From positions 1 through 64,000 of the forward strand of contig JACEHZ010000372.1 of NCBI GenBank assembly GCA_017893485.1: a DNA stretch of 64,000 nt. Direction: 5' to 3'. This DNA comes from Hemerocallis citrina (lineage: Eukaryota; Streptophyta; Magnoliopsida; Asparagales; Asphodelaceae). Below, in pieces: positions 30,755 through 42,849 of this stretch; position 1 is the first letter of the stretch; each line of letters starts with the position of its first letter. Both the position numbers and the translations under genes were made by a program. The notes below the pieces were generated by a model that was not told the origin of the DNA, made no database searches, and worked only from the letters and a program-made list of their open reading frames with translations.

Positions 30755-33700
30755 ATGGCGAGTGAAGCAGATGCAACCAAGGATGTTGTGGGATCAAGTT
30801 CGTCCAGAACAACGATTCACAACGCAAAATTTGAAGTTGAAAAATTTGATGGAACAAACAATTTCGGGATGTGGCAGTGTGAGGTGTTGGATGTTCTGGT
30901 TCAACAAGAACAAGATGTTGCTTTGGAGGAAGAAAAACCAAAGAATATGTCCGATGTAGATTGGAAGAAGTTGAATCGAGTTGCGTGTGGGACTATTCGG
31001 CTCTTTATTGCGAAGGCTCAGAAGTATGATTTGATGAGGGATACCATTGCTGCGGTATTGTGGAAGAAACTCGAAGACAAATACATGAGGAAAAGTTTGG
31101 AGAATCGGCTGTATTTGAAGAAGAGACTTTTTCGCTTCACCTATACTGAAGGTATGTCTATGAACGCTCATGTTGAATCATTTAATAAATTATTGGCTGA
31201 TTTGTTAAATTTGGATGAGCAAATTAAAGATGAAGACAAAGCCCTAATTCTGTTGAATTCATTACCCGAATGTTATGATCATTTAGCAACTACTTTAATA
31301 TATGGAAAAGACACTGTTAAATATGAAGATGTTGCAAATGCTCTGTTGAATAATGAAACTAGGAGAAGGGATAAAATGGTTGATAGAGAAACTTCTGAAG
31401 CATTGATTGTAAGGGGCAGAACTGAGACCAGATCTGAGACCAAATCTGGGAATAAAGGAAACAAATCTCGTTCCAAATCGAGAGGAGTTTCAAAGGACAG
31501 AAAGATACCAGCCAGAGATGAATGTGCTTTCTGTCATGAAATGGGGCATTGGAAAAAGGATTGTCCTCAGCTACGAAATAAGAGAAATTCGACTGCAAAT
31601 GTGATTGTTGATAATGTAGATAGTGACGATGATTTTTCTTATGCACTTGCAACTAGTCCCTCACTTTATCAAGAAGTATGGTTTCTTGATACAGCAGCCT
31701 CCTATCATATGTCTTGAAAAAAGGAGTGGTTTACTTCCTTAGAGTATATGGATGGTGGGGTAGTTTTGATGGGAAATGATGCACCTTGTAAGAAGGTAGG
31801 AATCGGGAAGATTGAATTGCTAATGCACGATGGTCTTATTAGGGAGCTTTCAGATGTATGGTATGTTTCAGATTTGAAAAAGAATTTGATTTCACTTGGT
31901 GTTTTGGAGGCCAGTGGATTGAAATTTGCTAGTGAAGGTGGCATTCTGAAGGTGACTAACGGAGAACTTGTGGTGATGAAAGGGCAAAGGAAAAGGAACT
32001 TGTTTTTCTTGCAGGGAAAAACATATTTGGGTCAGGCTGCCAGTGTAACTGAAAAGCCTAAACAGGTTGTTCCCGACTCTACTAGGTTGTGGCATATGCG
32101 ACTCGGGCATGCAGGAGAAAAGGCCTTGCAGGGGCTTGTGAAGCAAGGGTTGCTTAAAGATGCTAAAGGTTGCAAGTTGGAATTTTGTGAACATTGTGTG
32201 TTAGGTAAGCAAACTAGGGTGAAATTTGGTACAGCTGTACATCAGACAAAGGGTATCCTCGATTATGTGCACACAGATATTTGGGGCCCTACTCAGACAC
32301 CTTCTATGAGTGGTAGACACTGGTTTGTTACATTTGTTGATGACTACTCCAGACGAGTTTGGGTATATACCATGAAACACAAAGATGAAGTTTTGACATT
32401 GTTCACAAGTTGGAAGAAGAAAGTTGAAAACCAGACTGGAAGGAAGATTAAGGTTCTGAGGTCAGATAATGGAGGGGAATATAAGAACGATCCGTTTCTG
32501 AAATTGTGTGAAGATGAAGGGATCCAGAGGCACTTCACAGTTAGGAAGACTCCACAGCAAAATGGGGTTGCAGAAAGGATGAACAGAACCTTACTTGAGA
32601 AGGTGAGATGTATGCTAGCACAGTCTGGATTGAAGAAGACATTTTGGGCAGACGCTGTTATATATGCAAGCCACATTGTCAACCGTTTACCATCGGCAGC
32701 ACTTGAAGGCAAAACGCCTATTGAGGTATGGAGTGGTAAACCTGCATCTGATTATAGTTTTTTGCATATATTTGGTTATCCTGCTTATTTTCATGTAACT
32801 GAAACTAAACTTGATGCAAGAGCCAAAAAGGCTATATTTGTTGGTTTTAGTACTGGTGTCAAAGGTTACAGGTTGTGGTGTCCAGAACAGAAAAAATTAG
32901 TAATCAGCAGGGATGTTACCTTTGATGAGATCAGCATGATTAGTTCGGGACAGTCGACTGTTCTGCATATTCAGTCGACTGGTCATCAGCAGAAGACAAC
33001 AAGAGGTATTAGCTCGGAACAGTCGACTGGTGAAAGTGGCCAGTCGACTGGTGATCCTGATCAGCAGAAGAGTGGGAGAGTTCTCCAACAGGTGGAGTTA
33101 GAAAAGCTTTCAGTTGAAAATCCTGCTCCTGCCCAAAATGAAGATGATGTGGTTGATACTGATGATGAGGAAGAAGTTCCTATCCAAGACCCTCCCCAGT
33201 AGGAAGAATCAATTGCAGCAAGAAGGCAAAGAAGAGATATCAAACGACCATCTCGCTTTACAGAAACAGTTGCATTTGCTCTTCCCATTGTTGATGATGA
33301 AGTTCCCTCCAACTTCAAAGAAGCTACTAGAAGTTCTGAAAATGCAGATTGGAAAGTTGCTATGGATGAAGAGATGAACTCTCTTCATAAGAACAAGACT
33401 TGGGATCTAGTGCAATTGCCAAAGGGGAAGAAAGCCATCGGTTGCAAGTGGGTGTATACGAAGAAAGAAGGTTCAAAAGACAGTGTTCGGTTCAAGGCTA
33501 GACTAGTTGCAAAGGGGTATGCTCAAAAGGAAGGAATTGACTATAATGAAGTGTTCTCTCCAGTTGTGAAGCATCCTTCTATTTGGATTTTGTTGGCATT
33601 GGTAGCACAGTTTGATCTTGAATTGACACAGATGGATGTGAAGACTGCATTCTTACATGGGGACCTAGATGAAGAAATTTATATGTTGCAGCCAGATGGG

Positions 33701-34870
33701 TTTAAGATTGCTGGGAAGGAAAGTTCTGTTTGCAGGTTGAAGAAGTCTCTCTATGGGTTGAAGCAATCTCCAAGGCAGTGGTATTTGAGGTTTGATCAGT
33801 TTATGAAAGTGCAGGGATATTCCAGAAGTGAGTATGATCATTGTGTCTATTTCAGAAAATTGCAGGATAGCTCTTTCATATATCTGTTATTATATGTGGA
33901 TGACATGTTGATTGCCTCTAAAAATGCTAAGGAGATTCAAAATTTGAAGAATCAGCTGAGTTCTGAATTCGAGATGAAGGATCTTGGTGAAGCCAAGAAA
34001 ATACTTGGGATGGAGATAGCTAGAGACAGAGCAAAGGGCATAGTGAGTTTGACACAGAAGCAATATCTTTTGAAGGTGCTGAAACGGTTTGGTATAGATG
34101 AGAAAACTAAACCAGTCAGTACACCCTTAGCCACTCATTTCAGAATTAGTGCTTCTCAGTCTCCAAGTACAGATGAAGAGAGACAGTATATGGCTAATGT
34201 ACCTTACACTAGTGTGGTTGGCAGTTTGATGTATGCCATGGTTTGTACTCGACCAGACATCTCTCAGGCGGTGAGTATGGTTAGTCGATATATGCATGAT
34301 CCAGGCAGAGAGCATTGGCAAGCAGCTAAATGGATTTTGAGGTACATAAGTGGCACCACAGATGTGGGTTTGAAGTTTGAGAGGGATGACAATATTAGCA
34401 GGTTATTGGTGGGTTATGTTGATTCTGACTATGCAGGTGATCTAGATAAGAGGCGGTCTACTACAGGCTATTTGTTTACTATGGCTAGAGCACCTATAAG
34501 TTGGAGGTCCAATTTGCAGTCCACTGTAGCGTTGTCTACTACTGAGGTTGAATACATGGCAGTTGCTGAGGCCATGAAGGAAGCTATTTGGATTCATGGA
34601 CTTTTGAAGAGCTTGGGAATTCATCGGGAGAAGGTGGAGGTACACTGTGACAGTCAGAGTGCTATCCATTTAGCGAAGAACCAAGTTCATCATTCGAGGA
34701 CCAAACATATTGATGTCCGTTATCATTTTGTGCGTGATTTGATAAAGGATGGTGATATTCTTCTGGTGAAGATTGGGACAGCTGATAATCCTGCTGATAT
34801 GTTGACCAAAATTGTTGGGGCAGCCAAGTTCAAGCATTGCATGAACCTGGCTAATATTTTGCATGCTTGA
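30755..34870 (+). pseudogene. Copia gag-pol polyprotein with two in-frame stops
   Basis: A single frame of about 1,371 codons runs the whole length without frameshift, broken only by TGA at 31,715 and TAG at 33,200. Order: gag (KFDGTNNFGMWQ, residue 35 on; LILLNSLPECYDHL), zinc knuckle CAFCHEMGHWKKDC (about 259-272), protease (LDTAASYHMS, about 311-320, where the usual DSGAS/DTGAS reads DTAAS), GAG-pre-integrase (LWHMRLGHAG, CEHCVLGK), integrase (DIWGP, RSDNGGEY, TPQQNGVAERMNRTL: D, D and E present), a linker with four QST repeats, reverse transcriptase (KTAFLHGDLDEEIYM, YVDDMLIAS) and RNase H (YVDSDYAGDLDKRRSTTGY, ALSTTEVEYMA). The first stop falls just after the protease active-site motif. 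Readthrough is possible in principle, but the simplest view is recent decay. Confidence 0.93.
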
Positions 34871-35032
34871 TGATTTGGAATGGGCGGTTGGAATGGTGCT
34901 TCGTTTTGTTTGGTTAGTATGTGATATCATACTAAGGTGGAGTTTGTTTTTGTTACATTTGGTGATGAGCATTTGTTGGAGTATTTTTGGAGATTGCTTG
35001 GGCTACTTGGAAGATCTCGCCAAGGTGGAGAT

Positions 35033-35555
35033 TGTAGGATAATGGCTCGATTCTGGTTCAGTTTGTTTATATCCATCGTATCTGCAGCAATCGAAAGTTC
35101 CAGTACATCAGTCGACTGACTATGGGAACCAGTCGACTGTCCAGAGAGAAGTTTCAAAGGCTAAGGATACAGCAGCAGCAGTCGACTGAAGATGTGTCTC
35201 AGTCGACTATACAGAACTAAAGACCAGTCGACTGGTAAGAAGACCAGTCGACTGTAGGCGGGTTTGTGAACTAGAAAAGGCCCATTTCGAAAGGCCCAGT
35301 AGTTTCCCTATAAATACACCCGTTAGGGTTTTGTAAAGAGACACACCTCTATTCGGATTTTGCAGCCGTCATCTCTGTAAGGGTTTGTTTCACCCATTGG
35401 TGATTATTTGAAGAAGAAACCCCAACCGCCCCGTGGATGTAGGCACTTGTTTTGCCGAACCACATTAAATCTTTGTGTCCTTGTGTTTGTTTGTTTTCTA
35501 TTTTTCTTCGCTATTTCTCTCTTTGATTGGTGGTCCATTCGTATTCCGCACAACA
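35033..35555 (+). repeat. 3' LTR of the TNT1-like Copia element
   Basis: 523 bp. Five intact CAGTCGACTG copies plus one mutated (CAGTCGACTA). Preceded by CAAGGTGGAGAT, the polypurine tract. Confidence 0.95.
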
Positions 35556-36708
35556 TATACCAGAGTTTTTTTTTTTGATGAAACGGATAGAGTCCAACGA
35601 CTCCAGCCAGGCAATCGAATAAATAATGAATAAATTACATGAAAGGTTTTACCAGAGGTAAAACAAAAAACAATAAGGAAAGATCCTAGAACAGCCAAAG
35701 GATAACTACGCGAGAACTAAGCACTAAATACAATTAGCTAAAAATGGATGAAGAGAACAATGCAGCAGGAATGCGACCGCAACAGCTCCGATCACATCTT
35801 GCTGCTCAATGAAGAAGCTTTGCCTGAGGATGATCTCGGAAGGTAAGCTCGCGGCACCAGGGCGAACAAAGCTGCCTCACACCAATTAAATAAGGCTGTC
35901 GACAATCAACCGAAACAGCGGACTCAAAACACAGCCCAAGATAGCTAGAAAGCTAGTCAAGGAACAATGCAGTCGCTGATGCCATCGGAGAAGAGATGAA
36001 GGGGAAGGTGCGGGATTCAGAAAAGAAACCCCAGGATGAGAAAAGAGGGATCAAGAATCCCAATTGCAACCTTCAGACAAACACACAGAAGAACCAAACT
36101 GTAAGTCAACAGCTAAGCGAAGTCCCAATCACAAGAGGGAAACCAAATCCAAACTCATAAAACAGCAAAATCCAAAGGGCAGCACCCTGAGAGCAATAAC
36201 GTCACAGATCAGAAAAGAGATGAAGCACAATAGTAAAAAGAAACACGCTGCTAGTTCCGCACCAACAACAGCAAGGGAATCAGACAGATATAGTCAGAAA
36301 TAATAGCAAGAAAGCATAATACAGATTACTGATAAACATCACTAGTTAGAAATTCATAATAAACTCCAGGCAGCTTAACAATCAGAATTAGTAGTAGAGT
36401 AAGCAGAAGTGAGCAAGAGAGTCCCAACTAAACTATACAAACAGTTTCAAAAGACAAGTTGGAACATAAGCAGCAAGCACAACCAAAAGCAGCTGTACAT
36501 CCCCAACAGCAACAAAATAGTCAAAAGCCCATTGGGACAAAAAGAGCAAGAATAACGGATGCAAAGAAGAACAAGAGGCCTTGCGGCTGAAGATAAGCCG
36601 TCCAAAAAGTCTGCTTAGACAGCAAAAACCAGCTCGAGGTCAATCCTGCAATACACGACGAGGAGAGGATAGAAAACATGTAAGTAAAGAAATAAAATTG
36701 AAGAACTA

Positions 36709-39700
36709 CTATAAAGCTTGAAGATTTTTGAGACAAAGAAAAGAATCAAGCAGTTTTTGAAAAGCCAGAAAGGCACTTTCTTTGAAATTTGGGCTTGAAG
36801 CCCAGAGTTTGAAAAGGAACAAGAATTCATCGGTTATAGCCGCAATCGGGTTGCGTCGATGACGGAATAACCTACAGTTTCTTTCCTTCCAAATAACCCA
36901 AATGATGGTGTGAGTAGCTAACATCCACGCACTTCGAAACATACTGTTCGAAGGCGTAAAAGACCACACGGAGGTTAATAGAGGGGGAATCACCCCCGTA
37001 TCCCAGGCTAAAGTGCTAATCTTCCAAAGAGGGAGAATGAAAGAGCATTGAATGAAAAGATGGTTAACGCCTTCCGGGGCCTGGTCGCACAGCGGGCATA
37101 GTTGCCCCCAGGCTAAGTTTCTTTTGTTGAGAACCTCAACAGTGAGAAGCTTGTTATTAAACGCTAGCCAAGAATTAATTTTCACTTTAATAGGGACACT
37201 GGACTCCCAAATGAAATGTGATGAAGATGATCGCATACCTCTAGAGTTGAGGAACCGAAAAGATTTAACCGAGAACACTCCTGACGAAGACCAGCGCCAC
37301 GAGATGCCCTCGTAAGGGAACCATGTGTAGCTGTTGAGGAGGCTTAAGAGGTTATAAAAAGGTTCAATGAGCGAAGTGGGGAGCTCGATAATAAAGGGAA
37401 TCACCCAGTGCCTAACATTATCAATGAATAGAAAGGACTCCGCGACTGTGGTTGCCGGGTAAGCAGCTAAGCGGAATAAAGAAGGGAATGCGGAAGACAG
37501 TTTGATGTTACCGATCCACAAGTCGGACCACAGACTGGCAGTGGTCCCGTCGGAGCAGAAACGCGAAATGCTACACTGGAAAGCATTAGACGCTTTCCAT
37601 ATTCCTTTCCAGAAAGGGGAGGCATGGCGAGAGGTGGTAGGGGGAATTCCCACCAGTTGGAAGAGGATCGATAATTTTTGATACATCGAATCCAAGAGAG
37701 GTGATTGAGGTTGTGGAATCTCCACAGCCATTTGCCTAAGAGGGCAATATTATGGTCTCTAAGGTCCAAAACTCCGAGACCCCCTTCTTCTTTCGGAGAA
37801 CAGATGACTTTCCAATTGGCTAGATGCGAGCCAGGATTATAGGCGGAGGACCCCGACCAGAGGAAATTACTCCTGATCTGATCGATTCTTTTGATCACCC
37901 AGGACGGTAAGAAAAAAAATGACATCATGTATAGGGGCATGGCTGAGAGGACCGAGTTGATGAGGATTAATCTTCCACCTCGAGAGAGGACTTTGCCAGA
38001 CCAAACAGAGAGCCTAGATTCCACTTTATTAATCAGTGGAACCCAGTCAGCTCTGAGGAGTTTACCCCATCTCAGGGGGATGCCAAGATAGGAAATCGGA
38101 AAGTTGGCGATGGGGCAATTAAAGAAATTGGAAATCTCTACCTGGCGATTGGGGGATCCGCTCAGCCAAAGCACAGAGGATTTTTGGAAATTAATCGATA
38201 AACCTGATGCCATTTCGAAGCAATAAAGGAGCAATTTCAGGTTACGAAGGGAGTGGAGGTTAGGTTTGGAGAAAATTATAGTGTCATCTGCGTATTGCAG
38301 GTTGAGAACGCCCTCAAAATGGGGAGAAGTTCCGAGGCCCTCAATCATTTGAATGTTCCAAGCATTCCTGAGAAGTTTGCTAAACACGTCAGCAACAAGT
38401 GAGAAAAGAAGGGAGGAAGGGGATCTCCTTGGCGGAGACCGCATTTCACTTTGAATTTATGTCCCTCTGAACCGTTGATATAGATAGCAGAGGTTCCGGA
38501 GTATAGACTAGATTTAATCCAGGCAATCCATTTGGGGCCAAAACCCCTGAAGGTAAGGATGTCAAGAAGGAAATCCCAATTCACATTGTCGTAAGCTTTT
38601 TGAAAGTCTAGCTTGAGGAGGATACCTTCATCTCGGGATCTATGACAATGAGAAATGATTTCCTGGGCTGAGGCCACACTATCAAGGATGAATCTATCCT
38701 TGATGAAACCCGACTGAGTTGAGTCTATGAGGGGGGAGATAATGGCGCTCAGCCTAGTCGAGAGGACTTTCATAATGATTTTAAAGGACGTGTTGATCAG
38801 GCTGATAGGTCTAAAATTAGTCAACAAATGAGCCCCCGCAATCTTGGGGATGAGGACAATGTGCGCATAATTAATGCGGTCAAAAGAGAAATGACCCTGA
38901 TAAAGATCCTGAAACAATTTGAAGAGATCATCCTTGAGCCAATCCCAAAATCTCTGGAAGAAAAAGGCAGGGAAACCGTCAGGACCGGGGGCGGAGTCGC
39001 TTTTTAAAGCAAACACCGCCGAATGGATCTCCTCCATAGAGAAAGGAGCTTCGAGAGAGGAGAGATCGTGAGATTGGTTGCCATAAAGTTGGAACCAGTC
39101 GAGCTCAAGGGTGCGTTGTTTATTAGTGCCAATGAAATTTTTATAGAAATTGAGGAATTCCCGATGGATTTCTCCATCGGAGGAAACATCACCCCCTTGA
39201 ACAGAGAGAGAAGAAATACGGTTACAACGTTGCCTATGGGAGGCAAAGTTGTGGAAGAAAGCGGTATTGGCGTCACCCTCTTTTAACCATTTAATGCGAG
39301 CTCTTTGAGCCCATTTAGTGTGATCTTGCTGGAGAATATTAGCATAGTCCTGCTTGCAGGACATGCGCTCGGCACGAGCGGCTTCCGATAATGGCTCAAT
39401 TTCTTCCATCTTATCAATGGAATCGATAGATTAGAGAAGAAAGTTTTTGAGGAAAACAGTATTGTGATGCCTCTCGGATCGCCAGATTTTGCATCCGTGT
39501 TTGATAGCATGAAGTTTGAGGAGAATGTTACCCAGTCCCGAGGAGCCCGTAATTGAGGCCAGACATTCCCCCACCAAACTAACAAAAACTTTGTCTTGCA
39601 ACCAAAATTTTTCAAAACGAAATTTGTGCTGGTGGTGGAAAGGAAAGTGCGACGTCAGAGAAATCGGGACGTGGTCAGAAGAAGGGTTAGGGAGCACCTG

Positions 39701-40334
39701 GACGGAAGATTGAGGAAAACAATTGATCCAGGGTAGCAAGACCAGGAAGCGGTCAAGTTTGGCGAAGGAGGGAGGGTGACGCTGGTTTGACCAAGTAAAA
39801 GACCTACCAGAAATCGGTAGGTCGGATAATTGTAAAGCGCGGATGCAATCATTGAAAAGGCAGGATTGGGTGTACGAAAAAGCAGGGTTAGATCTTTCGG
39901 AAGCGAAGCGAGTGACGTTAAAGTCGCCGCACAAGATATAGAGATCAGAGGAGAATTGTTGTAGTGATAGGAATTCATTCCAGAATAATGGCCACCTCTC
40001 AGCGGTCGAAGGGCCATAAACCGAAATAACTATGAGAGGACAATTGAATTGCGTCCAATTAAGTTGAATAATAAGAAAAAAATTAAGACGGTGAATAGCG
40101 ATTAACGAGAAAAGCGATTCTTTGAATCCGAAAAGGATCCCTCCTCTCGATCCGAGAAATCCACTTCGAAATAAGGGATCCGCCTAATTCCCGTAAGATC
40201 GAAATGGAGGGCGAAGCCAATTTGGTTTCTTGAATGGAGATAATGTCGCAACGAGAAGAAGAGATAAGATCAAAAATCGCCCGTTGTTTAGACGGGCAAT
40301 TCAAGCCTCGAATGTTCCAAGAGACGCTAATCAT
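36709..40334 (-). pseudogene. LINE ORF2: endonuclease, reverse transcriptase, zf-RVT (frameshifted)
   Basis: Pieces in order on minus. Endonuclease: WNIRGLN, SIQETK (40,334-40,083), CGDFNV, FTWSN, LDRFL, SSDHVPI (39,934-39,431). Reverse transcriptase: SAPGPDGFPAFFFQ, NFRPISLI, QSGFIKDR, KLDFQKAYDNVNWDFL, CGLRQGDPL (39,409-38,345), then after a frameshift near 38,430 LQYADDTIIFS and SYLGIPLRWG (38,444-37,467). After another frameshift, zf-RVT-like FSVKSF, WESSVPIKVKINSWL, CPLC and NHLFIQC (37,731-36,709). At least four frame changes; not functional. The YADD catalytic box is intact. Confidence 0.88.
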
Positions 40335-40872
40335 GGGGCTGACTATGCTCCATTACTCTACGACGTTCCAATTTTCTAATGGCATGGATTCGAAGGGAAT
40401 CCGAAGGGTTGATGATAAAACCCATATTATGCGCAAGGGATGCAAGCTTACCGTCAGAGAGCGAATCGAAAATAGGAAAGTAAAGGGATCCGAACTGCTT
40501 ATGGGGGGATGGGTGTTGGTCGGAGGGCGGCGGAGATAAAGGTATGTGAGAGTCACTCCTGTGAATATCACCTGAGAGGAGTTCATTGTGAATCGGGGCG
40601 TTTTTCTTTTTGATAGCCAACAGGCGAGCGCTAGACCTAATGAAGCGATGAGACGATTTTGAGGGAATACAAACCTCGAAATTGGAGCTCTTTGACTCCA
40701 GAACTGGAGAGGGGAGAGAGGGTGAAGTGCTTGTCGGGGAGGGGCGAGAATTGACCGGGGTTGTAGCCGATGCTAAGTTCTTTGCATCGCCAAAAGAGAA
40801 AGATAGAGGAGAGAAGTGAGTCGGAGTCTCCGAGAGCCTCCGGATCTTCGTATCCGGAGTTGAAAGAGTCAA
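40327..40872 (-). pseudogene. LINE ORF1, C-terminal part
   Basis: 181-residue minus ORF rich in Ser/Pro, ending just before the endonuclease start at 40,334. It lacks the N-terminal RNA-binding and zinc-knuckle parts. Its assignment to ORF1 rests on position; the sequence is not strongly diagnostic. Confidence 0.5.
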
Positions 40873-40924
40873 AAGGATCTAAAAAACAATCCAGTACCAG
40901 GCAGGGCCTAAACGGTATTTACCC

Positions 40925-40930
40925 TTTATT
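40925..40930 (-). terminator. Probable poly(A) signal of the ESV1-like gene
   Basis: AATAAA on minus about 230 bp downstream of the TAG stop at 41,163, within an AT-rich 3' UTR (40,931-41,162). Confidence 0.6.
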
Positions 40931-41162
40931 GTAAATAATATATTAAAGACATTGCACATGAAAAAGCCAAAAAGCTAGGGCTAGGCACACCAAACCAAAA
41001 TTCTTTTGATTTGCAAACATTATTAATGATAAATGAAAGAACATTACAACGAATGAATGAACTGAATATCTGAGTTTCAGACAAGAATAATGTATCATTT
41101 AACACAAAATTGTAGTCCATGGAAAACTTCAGGACTGCATAACATATACAATACACTCTTGG

Positions 41163-41364
41163 CTACAAACTGGTGGGTGGTGGATCAGGAAGGGGACCAT
41201 CTATTTGGGGCGGTGGTGGTGGTGGCGATGGGGATGGCGGCGGCGGCGGCGGCGATCTAAAATGTAGAGTTGGATACACACCGGGTGGCCTTTCCTGAGG
41301 CTCAATTGAAAGGAGTTGGCTTGAGTCACCCACAACATCAGCCCATCCATAGTGAGGGTCGGAC
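41163..41364 (-). CDS. ESV1: ESV1-like starch protein, last exon (proline-rich tail)
   Basis: After an ATAG acceptor the exon reads SDPHYGWADVVGDSSQLLSI, then ERPPGVYPTLHF, a run of Pro with Ser, and DGPLPDPPPTSL before TAG. EARLY STARVATION 1 is a plastid stroma and starch-granule protein that stabilises starch in leaves. Its family has a tryptophan-rich domain of repeated W/aromatic motifs, and ESV1 ends in a polyproline tail, as here. The exon joins in phase 2 to 41,719-41,793 (GA + G). The alternative is the paralogue LESV, which lacks such a tail as far as I recall. Only the last four exons are in the window, so the transit peptide cannot be checked. Confidence 0.75.
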
Positions 41365-41718
41365 CTATCAATTTCACACACAAGAAAATGGTAAATATTT
41401 GAAATACGGATTTAATGGACAAATACAATGTTAACCAAAACTATCCCAATTCTGTAATGAGGAAGGTCACTATAAAGAATTTTTTTTTCCAACGTAATCT
41501 TATGCATATGCCTTTTCTCAAAGTACTTTGAAGTCATTTTCCTTAAAAACACAGTTCATAAACTGAATGAACATAGGCTTCACCTCCTCATTACAAGCAT
41601 TTGACTCCGAGAAGTTATTTCAATAGCAAGGCATCAAAGGAAACAATTTGGCATTATACATGCATTCCAATACCTGTTAAGACATATATATGCATTTAAA
41701 GGAAAATAGAAGACTTAC

Positions 41719-41793
41719 TCGTAATTGGTCTCCTCATCCACAACAAGATCCCAACTTTCTCCAGTTGTGCTTTTACCATACTTGCGAACTTTC
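41719..41793 (-). CDS. ESV1: ESV1-like starch protein, internal exon
   Basis: 75 bp bounded by a TTCAG acceptor and GTAAGT donor on minus. Reads KVRKYGKSTTGESWDLVVDE then ETNYE. The WxxxxVDEE and KYGKS elements are typical of the tryptophan-rich repeats. Phases match both neighbours: the GG|G glycine is shared with 52,236-52,275. Confidence 0.8.
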
Positions 41794-42849
41794 CTGAATG
41801 ATATAATATATATATTTTTTAAATCAATTAGTCTTATTTGAGTTCCTGAAAACATTAGTGAACAATGTTATTAACTGAATCTATAACAGGATGCACTCAA
41901 ACAGTCATCACGTAGTACTTTTCCTATAGATATTCAGTGCTCCAAGAACTATCAAAAAATGTTATTAAAAAAATTCATACAGAATAAGCATGTGTTGGGA
42001 GTTACACAGTTGTAGATATGTGTTGAGCTATTTACTGGAAAAAGATTTGTCATGTTGTTGATGAAGATCATATACAAGACATGGTACTTTACTCTCTCGT
42101 CTTCATAGAGGAGAGTGGATCTGAAATCGGAAGCGGGTCTGTTCGCACCGACCCGTCGAACTTCGATCTGGACCGTTGGATCAAAGATCCAACGGTTCAG
42201 ATTTTTTTAAATAAAATTTTGCCTTAAACCGTTGATGGGAAGGACGGGTTAAGGCAAAATTTTATTTAAAAAAATAGCCTTAACCCGTTCTTGGGAAGGA
42301 CGGGTTAAGGCTATCTATATTCATTTGTATTTCCATTCTGTTCGTCTTCTTCGGCGATTGCTCTCGCGCTCTTCTTCTTTCTTCGACGAACCCAACGGAA
42401 AAAAAACCCTAATTATTTGCCTAAACCCAAATCCGTCGTCGAAAACCCAAATAAATCCACTTACCCCCGCTCCCCCCTCCTCCCAATTACAAAATCGAAA
42501 CCCTACCTTCTCTTCCCCTCTTCGATACGAAATCGAAACCCTAGTTCTCTTCCAAATCAATTGTTTGGCTTGATTTGGACCTATTTTGTAAGGTATACAC
42601 TATTTCTTTACCTCAATAATCTACATTTGTATTATTTTTTTGAATTTGTGTGTAGTAAATTATTTAGAAATTGGGAAAAAATTTATATGCCTTAGTAGAT
42701 TTTAGATGTAGAATCGGGTTGACTTTAAGTATATTCAATTGCCGAATTATGTTGCTTGCATTAGTAATTTGTAGAATTAGAATTGTATATACGAAATTAG
42801 TTAGAAACTTTTCAGTGCGGTTATGGTTGAAAACCCTGCAAACGACCGT

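Larger units (their letters stand above)
30196..35555 (+). mobile_element. Ty1/Copia retrotransposon, TNT1/Tork-like, nearly intact
   Basis: Complete: LTR 1 30,196-30,718, PBS 30,721-30,732, one gag-pol frame 30,755-34,870, polypurine tract before 35,033, LTR 2 35,033-35,555. The perfect duplication TATAC flanks it (30,191-30,195 and 35,556-35,560). Domain order gag, protease, integrase, reverse transcriptase, RNase H is Copia. The gag resembles TNT1-type elements. LTRs differ at about a dozen of 523 positions by eye, so it is fairly young. Two in-frame stops inactivate the polyprotein. Confidence 0.95.
35561..40885 (-). mobile_element. L1-type LINE, 5'-truncated and decayed
   Basis: On minus it runs from about 40,885 to a poly(A) seen as a T run at 35,565-35,577 on plus. 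It carries the tail of ORF1, an endonuclease, reverse transcriptase and a zf-RVT region, then a 3' UTR of about 1.1 kb (35,578-36,700). The CCAG beside each end may be part of a target duplication, but I could not define it. It sits between the TATAC flank of the Copia element and the 3' end of the ESV1-like gene. Confidence 0.85.
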
